A stretch of DNA of 64,000 nt from Paenibacillus oenotherae (GTDB lineage: Bacteria > Bacillota > Bacilli > Paenibacillales > Paenibacillaceae): positions 1-64,000 of the forward strand of contig NZ_JAHZIJ010000018.1 in the NCBI RefSeq assembly GCF_019443105.1, in the 5' to 3' direction. Below the pieces are notes generated by a model. That model saw only the letters and a list, made by a program, of their open reading frames with translations, had not been told where the DNA came from and did not search any database. Shown here one piece after another: positions 33,777 to 42,424 of this stretch. Position numbers and translations under genes: made by a program. Each line of letters starts with the position of its first letter. Position 1 is the first letter of the stretch.

Positions 33777-35619
33777 GAAGGAGCGTATTGGATTGTTCGC
33801 TAACTGGAAGGATCATGAAGCGGTCCGCATGCTCTCCTTGTTGAAGCTTAACAAATGGCGGTATCTCATTGGTGTGCTCGGTGATTGCGGCGCAAGTGTA
33901 AGCCTGCAAATTCTGCTCGCTTTCGTCTTCAAGAACTTGATTGAAACATCCATCAACCGGGATCAATCCTCGCTTGCGAGTGCGATTGCAATCGTCTGTA
34001 CTGCCGTAGTGATACTAGCTGTACTGTCGCCTTTCTTCGGCTATCTCTACAAGAAAAGCGTCAAGACGCTCATGACCCGTTTGAAGCTTCAGCTGTTCGA
34101 GCGGCTCAGCATTTTCCCGGTTTCTTACTTCGAGAAACGGCATAGCGGAGATGTAATGAGCAGGCTGACAAACGATGTCCAGATTATTGAGGATGTATTC
34201 CTTACTCAGATTCGCTCGCTCGCTTATATGGCAATGATGAGTGTTTCCGGGCTTGCAGCCATGTTCCTGCTCGACGCGCGAATCGCCTTAGTGCTGGTCG
34301 GTATTACAGTGCTATCGATTGTGTCGGTTGCCGCATTCTCCCGTTCGCTGCGGCAGCTGAGTGATTCGATCCAGCACAAGCTGGGACGGCTTACCGAGCA
34401 GGCAACAGACATGCTGACAGGTCTGCTCACCATTCGGATGTTCGGCCTGTCCGGTCGGTTTAACAGCAAGTACGCTTCCGTTAATGGCGAACTGACTGCG
34501 ACCTCCATCAGGCATGGACGCAAGAGCGGGCATCTGGAGGCGACCAATTATTTTCTCGGATTCTTGAACTTCGGAGGCATTATTCTGATCGGTGTCTGGA
34601 TGGTAGCCAATCGTTGGATCGAGATTAGTGTCATTGTTGCTCTTGTCCAGCTGCAATTAAGCGTCAGTATGGTTTTTCTGGATCTTGGCAGAATTTTAAC
34701 CCAGTTCCAAACTTCTGCTGCGGGCGTTAGACGCATAACCGAGCTGTTGAACGAACCGGTGGAGCCTGAGAGGCTGGTCGCGGGAGACGAAGCAGGATAC
34801 GCAGCGGGCATTGCAGCGGAATCCGGCAAGGCTGCGATGATTCAATTCGACGGGGTTGCGTTCGGCTATGAGCAGGACAAGCCGATTCTGCAAGGTTTGA
34901 ATATGTCGATTGGGCGCGGGGAGATGGCTGCGCTCGTTGGCTCGAGCGGGGGCGGCAAAAGCACGGTCATGAAGCTGCTGCTTGGATTTTACCCGCCCGG
35001 CGAAGGGCAGATTACGATCGCGGGTCAGCGGATGGAACAGTATTCCCTGGCAGAACTCAGGGATTCCATGATGTACGTGCCGCAGGATACCTATCTGTTC
35101 CATGGCACGATTGCGAGCAACATCAGGCTCGGCAAGCCGGATGCCTCCATGGAGGAAGTTGTGCAAGCTGCTCAGTCCGCGCATATTCATGCGTTTATTG
35201 AGAGCCTGCCGGATCGGTACGAGACGATGATCGGCGAGCGGGGGGCGAAGCTGTCCGGCGGGCAGAAGCAAAGGATCGCCATTGCGCGGGCGCTGCTCAA
35301 GAATGCCCCTATACTGCTGCTGGACGAAGCGACATCAGCGCTCGATTCGGAGTCTGAGCAATTGGTGCAGCAGGCGATCAATCGCCTCATGGAGAACCGC
35401 ACGACACTGGTCATCGCGCATCGGTTATCGACAATTAAGAATGCAGACATCATTTATGTTGTTGACGAGGGCAAAGTGGTGGAGCAGGGCAATCATGACA
35501 GTCTCTATGGGGCCCATGGATTGTATCACCAGTTATGCACGCTTCAATTCTCCAAGGAGGCGGGCTCAAGGTCAAGGGACTCTCTCCTGTTCGCTAAGGA
35601 TGAAGCCGAAAGAGCCTAG
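33763..35619 (+). CDS. ABC exporter half-transporter B (membrane-ATPase fusion)
   Basis: About 618 residues with the same layout as A: membrane domain, then Walker A GSSGGGKST, signature LSGGQKQRIAIARALL, Walker B ILLLDEATSALD and VIAHRLSTI. The start overlaps the end of A (stop at 33776). Candidate starts are an ATG at 33745 and a TTG at 33763, the latter nine bases after GGGAG. Overlap and similarity indicate a heterodimer. The ketoreductase gene begins 52 bases after its stop with no terminator between, tying export to the polyketide genes. Confidence 0.9.
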   Translation: MKLAKKERIGLFANWKDHEAVRMLSLLKLNKWRYLIGVLGDCGASVSLQILLAFVFKNLIETSINRDQSSLASAIAIVCTAVVILAVLSPFFGYLYKKSVKTLMTRLKLQLFERLSIFPVSYFEKRHSGDVMSRLTNDVQIIEDVFLTQIRSLAYMAMMSVSGLAAMFLLDARIALVLVGITVLSIVSVAAFSRSLRQLSDSIQHKLGRLTEQATDMLTGLLTIRMFGLSGRFNSKYASVNGELTATSIRHGRKSGHLEATNYFLGFLNFGGIILIGVWMVANRWIEISVIVALVQLQLSVSMVFLDLGRILTQFQTSAAGVRRITELLNEPVEPERLVAGDEAGYAAGIAAESGKAAMIQFDGVAFGYEQDKPILQGLNMSIGRGEMAALVGSSGGGKSTVMKLLLGFYPPGEGQITIAGQRMEQYSLAELRDSMMYVPQDTYLFHGTIASNIRLGKPDASMEEVVQAAQSAHIHAFIESLPDRYETMIGERGAKLSGGQKQRIAIARALLKNAPILLLDEATSALDSESEQLVQQAINRLMENRTTLVIAHRLSTIKNADIIYVVDEGKVVEQGNHDSLYGAHGLYHQLCTLQFSKEAGSRSRDSLLFAKDEAERA

Positions 35620-35671
35620 GGGCTGTCACAAACGAGTTCATAAGTAAATTGATAAAGGGCAGGTGTTGGTT

Positions 35672-36415
35672 GTGTTGCAAGGTCAAAAGTTTCTCGTTAC
35701 AGGCGGTTCCCGCGGGATTGGGCGCGCTACTGTGCTTTCTCTGGTGGAAGCCGGAGCGGATGTCGCATTTACATACCGCAGCAATCAGGAGGCTGCCGAA
35801 GAGGTTGTTGCCGAAGCGGCCAAGCTGGGGGGCGGCAAGGTGGTATCCTTTCTCGCTGATGCAGAGGATTATGCACAGGCGAAGCAGACGATAGAAAGTG
35901 TGAAGGAAGCGCTTGGCGGTCTGGATGGTGTTGTGCTTAATGCTGGCATCAACCGCGACAAGCTCCTTGTCATGATGGCAGAGAACGATTGGGATGATGT
36001 CATTTCGACGAATCTCAAGGGGACTTTCAATTATGCGCGGGCATCGGTCTATGGCTTGATTCAGCAGCGTTCCGGCCGGATCGTCGTCGTCAGCTCTGTC
36101 AGCGGACTGATCGGCACACCTGGCCAGGTGAACTATTCCGCTACCAAAGCAGGGCAGATCGGAATGGTAAGAACGCTTGCCAATGAAGTCGGCAAGTTTG
36201 GCATTACCGTGAATGCTGTTGCTCCTGGCTATATCAAGACCGACATGTGGGATGAGATGAAGGAAGCGACGAGAGAAAAGGTGAATCTGACGATACCAGC
36301 CGGCAGACCCGGAACACCGGAGGAAGTAGCGAACACCATTCGATTCCTGCTGTCGCCGGATGCCAGCTACATTAACGGCAGCGTTATTGTTATCGACGGA
36401 GGTCTAAGCGCCTAG
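35672..36415 (+). CDS. 3-oxoacyl-ACP reductase (FabG-like ketoreductase)
   Basis: About 247 residues of short-chain dehydrogenase. The NADPH loop is TGGSRGIG, NAG is present in VLNAGINRD, and the catalytic set is SSVSG then YSATKAG (Ser-Tyr-Lys). IDGGLSA ends the protein as in FabG. It would reduce beta-ketoacyl-ACP to the hydroxyacyl form within the type II system that follows. The frame is open from 35663; GTG at 35672 (or TTG at 35675) is best placed after GGGCAGGTG. The ACP gene follows after about 100 bases. Confidence 0.9.
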   Translation: MLQGQKFLVTGGSRGIGRATVLSLVEAGADVAFTYRSNQEAAEEVVAEAAKLGGGKVVSFLADAEDYAQAKQTIESVKEALGGLDGVVLNAGINRDKLLVMMAENDWDDVISTNLKGTFNYARASVYGLIQQRSGRIVVVSSVSGLIGTPGQVNYSATKAGQIGMVRTLANEVGKFGITVNAVAPGYIKTDMWDEMKEATREKVNLTIPAGRPGTPEEVANTIRFLLSPDASYINGSVIVIDGGLSA

Positions 36416-36513
36416 GCAGTCTCGCTAGTAAAGAAATTCATTCAGTTATTGAAGATATATCCATTGATATATCTATCAAATATAAAAAAACCAAAATCGG
36501 GAGGAAGAAAATA

Positions 36514-36768
36514 ATGACTGAACAACAAGTGAAAGAGGAACTGAAAGGTATTATTGCTGCGATTATTGAGATTGATGAGTTTAACGACAGCGATGAGTTC
36601 GTGAACGATCTGGGTATCGATTCCATGCTTTCCCTGGAGATGGTCGTGCGTATCGAGAAGGCGTTCAAGATCAGCATCCCTGAGGAATATTTGACTGAAT
36701 TCGTAACGTTGAACGATGTTGCGCGTGTCGTGAATCAGATTCTTGGCACGGAAAAAGCGAGCGTATAA
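36514..36768 (+). CDS. Acyl carrier protein
   Basis: 84 residues, acidic and four-helical. DLGIDSMLSLEMV carries the phosphopantetheine Ser at residue 37. It should carry the growing chain for the KS-alpha/KS-beta pair encoded just downstream. It is distinct from a housekeeping AcpP in having SMLSLEMVV instead of SLDxVE. GGGAGGAAG precedes the ATG. The KS-alpha gene starts four bases after its stop. Confidence 0.93.
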   Translation: MTEQQVKEELKGIIAAIIEIDEFNDSDEFVNDLGIDSMLSLEMVVRIEKAFKISIPEEYLTEFVTLNDVARVVNQILGTEKASV

Positions 36769-36772
36769 TCCG

Positions 36773-37996
36773 ATGACAAGAAGAATTGCCATTACAGGAC
36801 TAGGTGTGTTGTCGCCAATCGGTTCCGGTCATGATGTGTTCTGGGGCAATCTGTGTGAAGGTCATGTAGGAACAGCCAGAATCGAAGCATTCGATGTGTC
36901 GATCTTCGATACACATAATGGCGGAGAAGTTCGTGATGCTGATCCGCGCAGCTATCTGAAACAGCTGAATCCGGCGGAAACGCCAAGGACGACGCAGCTT
37001 GCCGCTGCTGCGGCCAGAATGGCGCTGGAGGATTCCGGACTGAACATCGACGAGCTCGGAGCCGATCGGGTCGGCGTTTGTATCGGAACAACAATGGGCA
37101 ATATTTCGGTTGTTGAAGACAACAACGATATCCGCGTGGAAGGAACGGGCGCGCTGGCTGCGAATCTGGTCGCGCACATGCCGGAGGCTTATATATCGGC
37201 TGCAGTAGCTACGGAGCTGGGTGCAGAGGGACCGTGCCTGATGGTTCCGACAGCATGCGCTGCGGGCAATTATGCGATTAGCTGGGGGAGCGACCTCATT
37301 CGTGACGGCTTGGTAGATGCTGCTCTTGTTGGCGGCTCCGATGCGATCTCCCGGGCGTGCTACTCCGTGTTCAATCGGCTTGGAGCGCTTGCGCCGGAAG
37401 TATGCCAGCCTTTCGAGAAGAATCGGAAAGGTACGATGGTCAGCGAAGGAGCAGCAGTTATTCTGCTGGAGGATATGGATCATGCCATCAGCCGCGGAGC
37501 GACGATCTATGCCGAGCTGCTTGGCTATGGCCTGGCCTGTGATGCGCATCATCCGACTGCTCCCCATCCGCAAGGAATGGGAGCTGCGCTGGCGATAAAC
37601 AGCGGGCTTGCGGATGCCGGGCTGACGTCCGGACAAGTTTCCTACATCAGCGCCCACGGCACAGGCACCAAAGCAAATGATGCGACAGAATCCCAGGCGA
37701 TCCGCAACATTTTCGGCGAGTTGGCCGATGAGATTCCTGTCAGCTCGATCAAGGGCATGATGGGTCATACGATGGGCGCGGCAAGCGCGATTGAAGCAGT
37801 CGCATGCTCGCTTGCTATTCAGAAGTCGATGCTCCCTCCAACCGTCAACTACGAGGAAGCTGATCCGGAGTGCGTGAAGAACATTGTGCCTAACAAGGCG
37901 GTCGAGCATCCGGTCAAAATTATTGTGAGCAACGCGTTCGCCTTCGGCGGCAATATATCCATCATCGTCCTTGGGGAGGTCAACCATGTTGCATAA
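36773..37996 (+). CDS. Type II beta-ketoacyl synthase, KS-alpha (FabF-like)
   Basis: 407 residues of the thiolase fold. All catalytic residues are present: Cys162 in VPTACAAGNY, His295 in SAHGTGTKANDATE and His332 in GHTMGAAS. It would condense malonyl-ACP with the growing acyl chain. It overlaps the KS-beta gene by 11 bases, the arrangement of KS-alpha/KS-beta pairs in type II polyketide clusters. The frame runs upstream to 36743, but MTRRIAITGLGVLSP at 36773 is the family start. Confidence 0.93.
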   Translation: MTRRIAITGLGVLSPIGSGHDVFWGNLCEGHVGTARIEAFDVSIFDTHNGGEVRDADPRSYLKQLNPAETPRTTQLAAAAARMALEDSGLNIDELGADRVGVCIGTTMGNISVVEDNNDIRVEGTGALAANLVAHMPEAYISAAVATELGAEGPCLMVPTACAAGNYAISWGSDLIRDGLVDAALVGGSDAISRACYSVFNRLGALAPEVCQPFEKNRKGTMVSEGAAVILLEDMDHAISRGATIYAELLGYGLACDAHHPTAPHPQGMGAALAINSGLADAGLTSGQVSYISAHGTGTKANDATESQAIRNIFGELADEIPVSSIKGMMGHTMGAASAIEAVACSLAIQKSMLPPTVNYEEADPECVKNIVPNKAVEHPVKIIVSNAFAFGGNISIIVLGEVNHVA

Positions 37997-39233
37997 ATCG
38001 GATGATCCTATTGTAGTAACTGGTCTTGGCGCCGTTTCTCCTTATGGACTTGATATTGAACAGCTGTGGTCCTCCATCGAGAGCGGCGCGAATGTTCGCA
38101 GCCTGCTTGATGAAGAGCTCTCCGCTCATGTGCAAGGACCGGTCTATGGCAACAAGATTGAAGGCTGGGATCCGGTTCCGCTGCTGGGGAAGAAGGGGAT
38201 GCAGTTCATGAAGCCAAGCGCACAGTATTTGCTCGGCTCCTCCGTCCTCGCTCTCAAGGGGGCGGGATTCGAGGAAGAGCTGCCCAATCCGGATGATCTG
38301 GCTGTTGTCGTAAGCACGAACCATGCCTGTACACAAGTTAGAATCGATTATGACTATACGGCCATTACGGATGGTCCAAAGTCGGTAAGTCCGATGGATG
38401 CGCCCAACACGCTGACGAATGCGCCAGCCTCCTATCTGGCGATTAGAATTCAATCGCGGGCAGCGAACACGACGATCGCCAACGGACAATGCGGCGGTCT
38501 GGATGCGCTGGGCTATGCGTGCAATCTATTGCGCAAGGGCCGTGCCAAGTATGTCGTTGTCGGTGGTGTTGAAGAGATCAATTCGCGCGTTCTGTGGGTA
38601 TACGACAATGCGAACGTATTGTCCAAGCAGTCGCCTGAGAACGCTGGCAAATCATTCGACGAAAGCAGCACCGGCTGGCTTCCGTCTGAGGGCTCCGGCG
38701 CTATCGTTCTGGAACGCCAATCAGATGCGCTGGCTCGCGGAGCAAAGATTCTCGCGGAGATCGTGTCCTGGTCCAGCTCCTTCGTAGCTGACCCGTCACC
38801 GGAGAAGCGGGCTGCGGGACTGGCCAGAACGATGAACAATACACTGCGGCTTGGCGGACTGACAGCGGATGATGTTGAACTGGTCATAGCAGGCGCTAGC
38901 GGCGTTCGGGAGCAGGATGCTGCTGAAGCAATCGCTTTGAACAGCGTATTCGCGAGCCAGCCTGATGTACCGGTAAGCGCGGTTAAGGCAACGATCGGCG
39001 AATGCTATGGCGCCAGCGGCATCTTCCAGACGATCGCTGCGATCGGCGCGATTCAGCGTTCGGTTATTCCAGCGACACCTGGATACGAGACACCGCAAGA
39101 GGCAGTCCCTGCGATAGCCGGAATCCGCAGCTCGGCAAGAGCGTGGAACAACAAGCAAGACGGCACTGTGCTGATATCGGCACAGGATATATTCGGCGCA
39201 TCCAGTGCCGTCGTTATACGGTCAGCGGTTTAA
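37986..39233 (+). CDS. KS-beta / chain length factor
   Basis: 415 residues, homologous to KS-alpha but with the active site lost. At the position of the catalytic Cys is Gln168 (IANGQCGGLDALG), the replacement known from chain length factors; the two catalytic His regions read AGASGVREQD and TIGECYGASG, so both His are gone. It should form a heterodimer with KS-alpha and set chain length. GGGGAGG lies before the ATG at 37986, inside the end of KS-alpha. A stand-alone inactive FabF copy is less likely given the tight pairing. Confidence 0.9.
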   Translation: MLHKSDDPIVVTGLGAVSPYGLDIEQLWSSIESGANVRSLLDEELSAHVQGPVYGNKIEGWDPVPLLGKKGMQFMKPSAQYLLGSSVLALKGAGFEEELPNPDDLAVVVSTNHACTQVRIDYDYTAITDGPKSVSPMDAPNTLTNAPASYLAIRIQSRAANTTIANGQCGGLDALGYACNLLRKGRAKYVVVGGVEEINSRVLWVYDNANVLSKQSPENAGKSFDESSTGWLPSEGSGAIVLERQSDALARGAKILAEIVSWSSSFVADPSPEKRAAGLARTMNNTLRLGGLTADDVELVIAGASGVREQDAAEAIALNSVFASQPDVPVSAVKATIGECYGASGIFQTIAAIGAIQRSVIPATPGYETPQEAVPAIAGIRSSARAWNNKQDGTVLISAQDIFGASSAVVIRSAV

Positions 39234-39336
39234 TAGCTTGACGGTGAGTGTGAGTATTCGACTTTCGAATACTCCCTCTTTCATATAGTGGAAAATAGTA
39301 CTCGTTATATAAAAAGTTCAATAAAAGGAGAATATT

Positions 39337-39798
39337 ATGAAAACTAAATATTCGTTTGATGAAGTAAAAGAGATGCTGCCGCAGGCGTATCCATTCGTTC
39401 TCATAGATACCATCGAGAATATCGCAGCAGGAGAGTCTATCGTATGCCTCAAAAATATTAGCGGCAATGAATGGATGTTCCCCGGCCATTTCCCCTCCAA
39501 GGCGATCTATCCGGGTGTGCTGTTGAACGAAGGGATGGCGCAGGCCTGTATTCTTCTATTCAAGATATCGCGCCCTGAGCTGGACGACCCGAACACGAAC
39601 TTTTATCTCACAGCTGTCAAGAGCCGCTTCCTGAAGCCGGTTGTACCTGGTGATCAGGTGCGTTACGTGTGCAAGGTATTGAAAATGGTAGGAACGGGCG
39701 GAATCGTAGAAGCAGAGGCTGTTGTGGACGGAACAATTGTTGCGAAGGCGGAATTGACCTTTGCTGCAGCGAGGGCTAATGCAGCTATTTCATCATAA
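39337..39798 (+). CDS. FabZ-like 3-hydroxyacyl-ACP dehydratase
   Basis: 153 residues of single hot-dog fold. The catalytic His51 lies in FPGHFPSKAIYPGV and Glu65 in LLNEGMAQA, as in FabZ/FabA. It would dehydrate beta-hydroxyacyl-ACP to the trans-enoyl form. No enoyl reductase is encoded in the run, so double bonds should persist, pointing to a polyene chain. AAAGGAG precedes the ATG, about 100 bases after KS-beta. Confidence 0.9.
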   Translation: MKTKYSFDEVKEMLPQAYPFVLIDTIENIAAGESIVCLKNISGNEWMFPGHFPSKAIYPGVLLNEGMAQACILLFKISRPELDDPNTNFYLTAVKSRFLKPVVPGDQVRYVCKVLKMVGTGGIVEAEAVVDGTIVAKAELTFAAARANAAISS

Positions 39799-39813
39799 TC
39801 AAGGGTGGCTGGA

Positions 39814-42396
39814 ATGAGTAGATATAGCAGCTTGTCGGAAGCGTTAGTTGCGAATCAACGGATAGAAGATAAAGGAATTACATTCATAACAGGCCCTCAG
39901 GAAGAGAAAGTTGTTTCTTACAAGCAGCTGTATGAGAGGGCCTTGAGTTATTTGCATCACCTCCAGCAATCGGGCATGGAGCCGGGGCAGAAGCTGATCT
40001 ATCAGATTGATGACAATGAATCATTTGTTTATATGTTCTGGGCGTGCATATTGGGCGGCTTCATACCGGTGCCTCTCACTGTCGGCACGAATGACGAGCA
40101 TAAGCTGAAGATGTTCCGGATCTGGAGCTTAATCGAGGAACCTTACTTGGTCACTGCCCGCTCAATCTACAGAATGCTGGAGAACTTCTCGAAGCGTAAT
40201 GGCCTTGCTGAAGACATCGCGGCGATTGGCAAGCGAACGCTGTTTCTTGATGATATGTCCCAGTCTGGTCCAGAAGGAATCATTCATCCGACGGGGCTGG
40301 ACGATCTGGCCTTTATCCAGTTCTCATCTGGATCTACGGGAGATCCCAAAGGCGTTATGCTCACTCACGGCAATGTGCTCAGCAATGCGAATGCGCTGAA
40401 TACGGGCTGCCGGACGCTGCCGGATGACCGCTTGCTTAACTGGATGCCGCTCACCCATGATATGGGCCTTATAGCGCTGCATATCACGCCTCTTGTCGAT
40501 GCTTACAATCAATATATGATGCCAACATTGCTGTTTATCCGCAATCCGGTGTTATGGATGAAGAAGGCCAATGAGCATAAGATTACCATTCTCGCTTCGC
40601 CCAATTTCGGCTACAAATATTTCTTGGATTACTTCAAGCCTGAGTATGGTGAAGGCTGGGATTTATCCCATGTCCGGTTTATATGCAATGGCGCGGAGCC
40701 GATTTCTGCCGATGTATGCCACCGCTTCCTGGACATTATGAACGCTTATGGGCTTCGCAAATCTGCGATGCTGCCGGTCTACGGCCTTGCCGAAGGGACA
40801 GTGTGCGTCACCTTGTCCTCTCTGGAGGATGAGTTCGTGACCGTCTCCGTGGAACGAGAAGCTTTCAATGTGGGCGAGCAGGTCAAGCTTGTATCCGATC
40901 CGCATTCCCCATCTGCTCTTCATTTCGTTGAAGTAGGCGCTCCCCTTCAGGATTGCGATATTCGCATCTGTGATGAGAACAATCGTCAATTGCCGGAGGA
41001 GCACCTGGGATACATCCAGATCAAGGGCAAGAATGTCACCTCAGGGTATTACAAGAATCAAGAAGCGACGGACAAGGCGATGGCTGGCGATGGCTGGCTC
41101 CATACGGGGGATACTGGCTTCATGACCGGAGGCCGCCTTGTCGTAGCAGGCCGGTTGAAGGATATCATTTTCGTCAATGGCAAGAATTACTATCCGCATG
41201 ATATTGAGAAAGTGGCGGAGGGTGTCGAAGGGGTCGAGCTCGGCAAGGTTGCGGTGTGCGGCGTGCAGAATCAGGAGACGAACAAGGACGATATTGTCAT
41301 GTTCGTATTTCATCTGGGCGAGCTGGACACGTTCGTGAAGGTAGCCGCCGAATTGAAGCAGCATATCGGAAGAGGAATGGGGCTTGAAGTGCATGAGGTC
41401 ATCCCGGTCAAAAGCATTCCGCGCTCAACAAGCGGCAAGGTTCAGCGCTATAAGCTGAGAGATAGTTACCAGGCCGGCGAATATGCGAGGGTGCTGGAGG
41501 AGCTTGGAGCGATGGCTCAGGCACAGACGCAGCAGAGGGAGATCTCGCTTCCGACCAATGAAATTGAGGAGAAGCTCCTGCAGATCTGCTCCGGAGTGCT
41601 GGAAACAGAGGGGATCGGAATGGATGACAGCTTCTTCGATCATGGCGGCACCTCCATACAGATCAATCAGATCTATGCGCAGGTTGATGTTGTCTATCCG
41701 AATATAGTCACCGTAACAGACATGTTCACCTATCCCAGCATCGCCAAGCTGGCGCAGTTTATCGCCAAGTCTGTATCGGCAACTGCGCTTGATTCTGTCG
41801 TGCTGCAGTCATTGCCACTGTCCCCGGACTATTACGGGAATGGGGAAGGTGCGCTGCTTTCGGAGAAGAAAGTCGTCTATCAATATGCGGTTGAGCAAGC
41901 GATGCTCACCCAATTGTCGCGGATTGCGCAAGAGCAGGGGATCGAGCAGACGGATATTTATTTGACGCTCTATATCTATATGATCGCGGAGATGTCCGGC
42001 AGCAGCCAAGTGTCGGTTCCGTCGCTGCTGAACGGGGATGGAGTGATCGTGCCTGTTGACGTTGCGCTTGCCGGAATATCCAGCTTGACCGACCTGATGC
42101 AGAGGGTGCAGGGCCAACGGCGCAATAACGGTAATGCGGGAATTCCTGCCGCCCAGTTGAGCCGCGTGAAGCCAGCTAAAGGGGAGTATGATTGTATCCC
42201 GGTGTTCTATAGGAAGCACCTGCTGGACGATGCGATCGACCCCTTCCGGACATTCGATCTGGCACTGGCCACGAGTGAGCGTCATGACAGAATTTATTTC
42301 GACTTTAATCAGAAGCGGATGAATGGAGCCAGGATGAAAGCATGGTTCAACCGCTATGTGAAACTGCTCAAAGGGTTTGTAGAAACTTATAAATGA
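39814..42396 (+). CDS. Fatty acyl-AMP ligase fused to ACP and a half condensation domain
   Basis: 860 residues. Residues 1-570 are an AMP-dependent ligase with SSGSTGDPKGVMLTHGN, YGLAEGT and TGDTGFM; the sequence around NWMPLTHDMGLIA is that of FAAL enzymes, which activate acyl chains as adenylates and load an ACP rather than CoA. An ACP domain has FFDHGGTSIQINQI with Ser near 613. Residues 680-860 look like the C-terminal half of a condensation domain without an HHxxxDG motif, so probably a docking or gating part. GTGG before the ATG at 39814 sets the start. It would load a starter acyl unit. Confidence 0.88.
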   Translation: MSRYSSLSEALVANQRIEDKGITFITGPQEEKVVSYKQLYERALSYLHHLQQSGMEPGQKLIYQIDDNESFVYMFWACILGGFIPVPLTVGTNDEHKLKMFRIWSLIEEPYLVTARSIYRMLENFSKRNGLAEDIAAIGKRTLFLDDMSQSGPEGIIHPTGLDDLAFIQFSSGSTGDPKGVMLTHGNVLSNANALNTGCRTLPDDRLLNWMPLTHDMGLIALHITPLVDAYNQYMMPTLLFIRNPVLWMKKANEHKITILASPNFGYKYFLDYFKPEYGEGWDLSHVRFICNGAEPISADVCHRFLDIMNAYGLRKSAMLPVYGLAEGTVCVTLSSLEDEFVTVSVEREAFNVGEQVKLVSDPHSPSALHFVEVGAPLQDCDIRICDENNRQLPEEHLGYIQIKGKNVTSGYYKNQEATDKAMAGDGWLHTGDTGFMTGGRLVVAGRLKDIIFVNGKNYYPHDIEKVAEGVEGVELGKVAVCGVQNQETNKDDIVMFVFHLGELDTFVKVAAELKQHIGRGMGLEVHEVIPVKSIPRSTSGKVQRYKLRDSYQAGEYARVLEELGAMAQAQTQQREISLPTNEIEEKLLQICSGVLETEGIGMDDSFFDHGGTSIQINQIYAQVDVVYPNIVTVTDMFTYPSIAKLAQFIAKSVSATALDSVVLQSLPLSPDYYGNGEGALLSEKKVVYQYAVEQAMLTQLSRIAQEQGIEQTDIYLTLYIYMIAEMSGSSQVSVPSLLNGDGVIVPVDVALAGISSLTDLMQRVQGQRRNNGNAGIPAAQLSRVKPAKGEYDCIPVFYRKHLLDDAIDPFRTFDLALATSERHDRIYFDFNQKRMNGARMKAWFNRYVKLLKGFVETYK

Positions 42397-42424
42397 TAGA
42401 TGCATAAGGAGAGGAGGAGAGACC

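Noticed and set aside
37986-39233. Second KS as an ordinary FabF condensing enzyme
   Set aside because: Active-site Cys and both His are replaced, so it fits a chain length factor.
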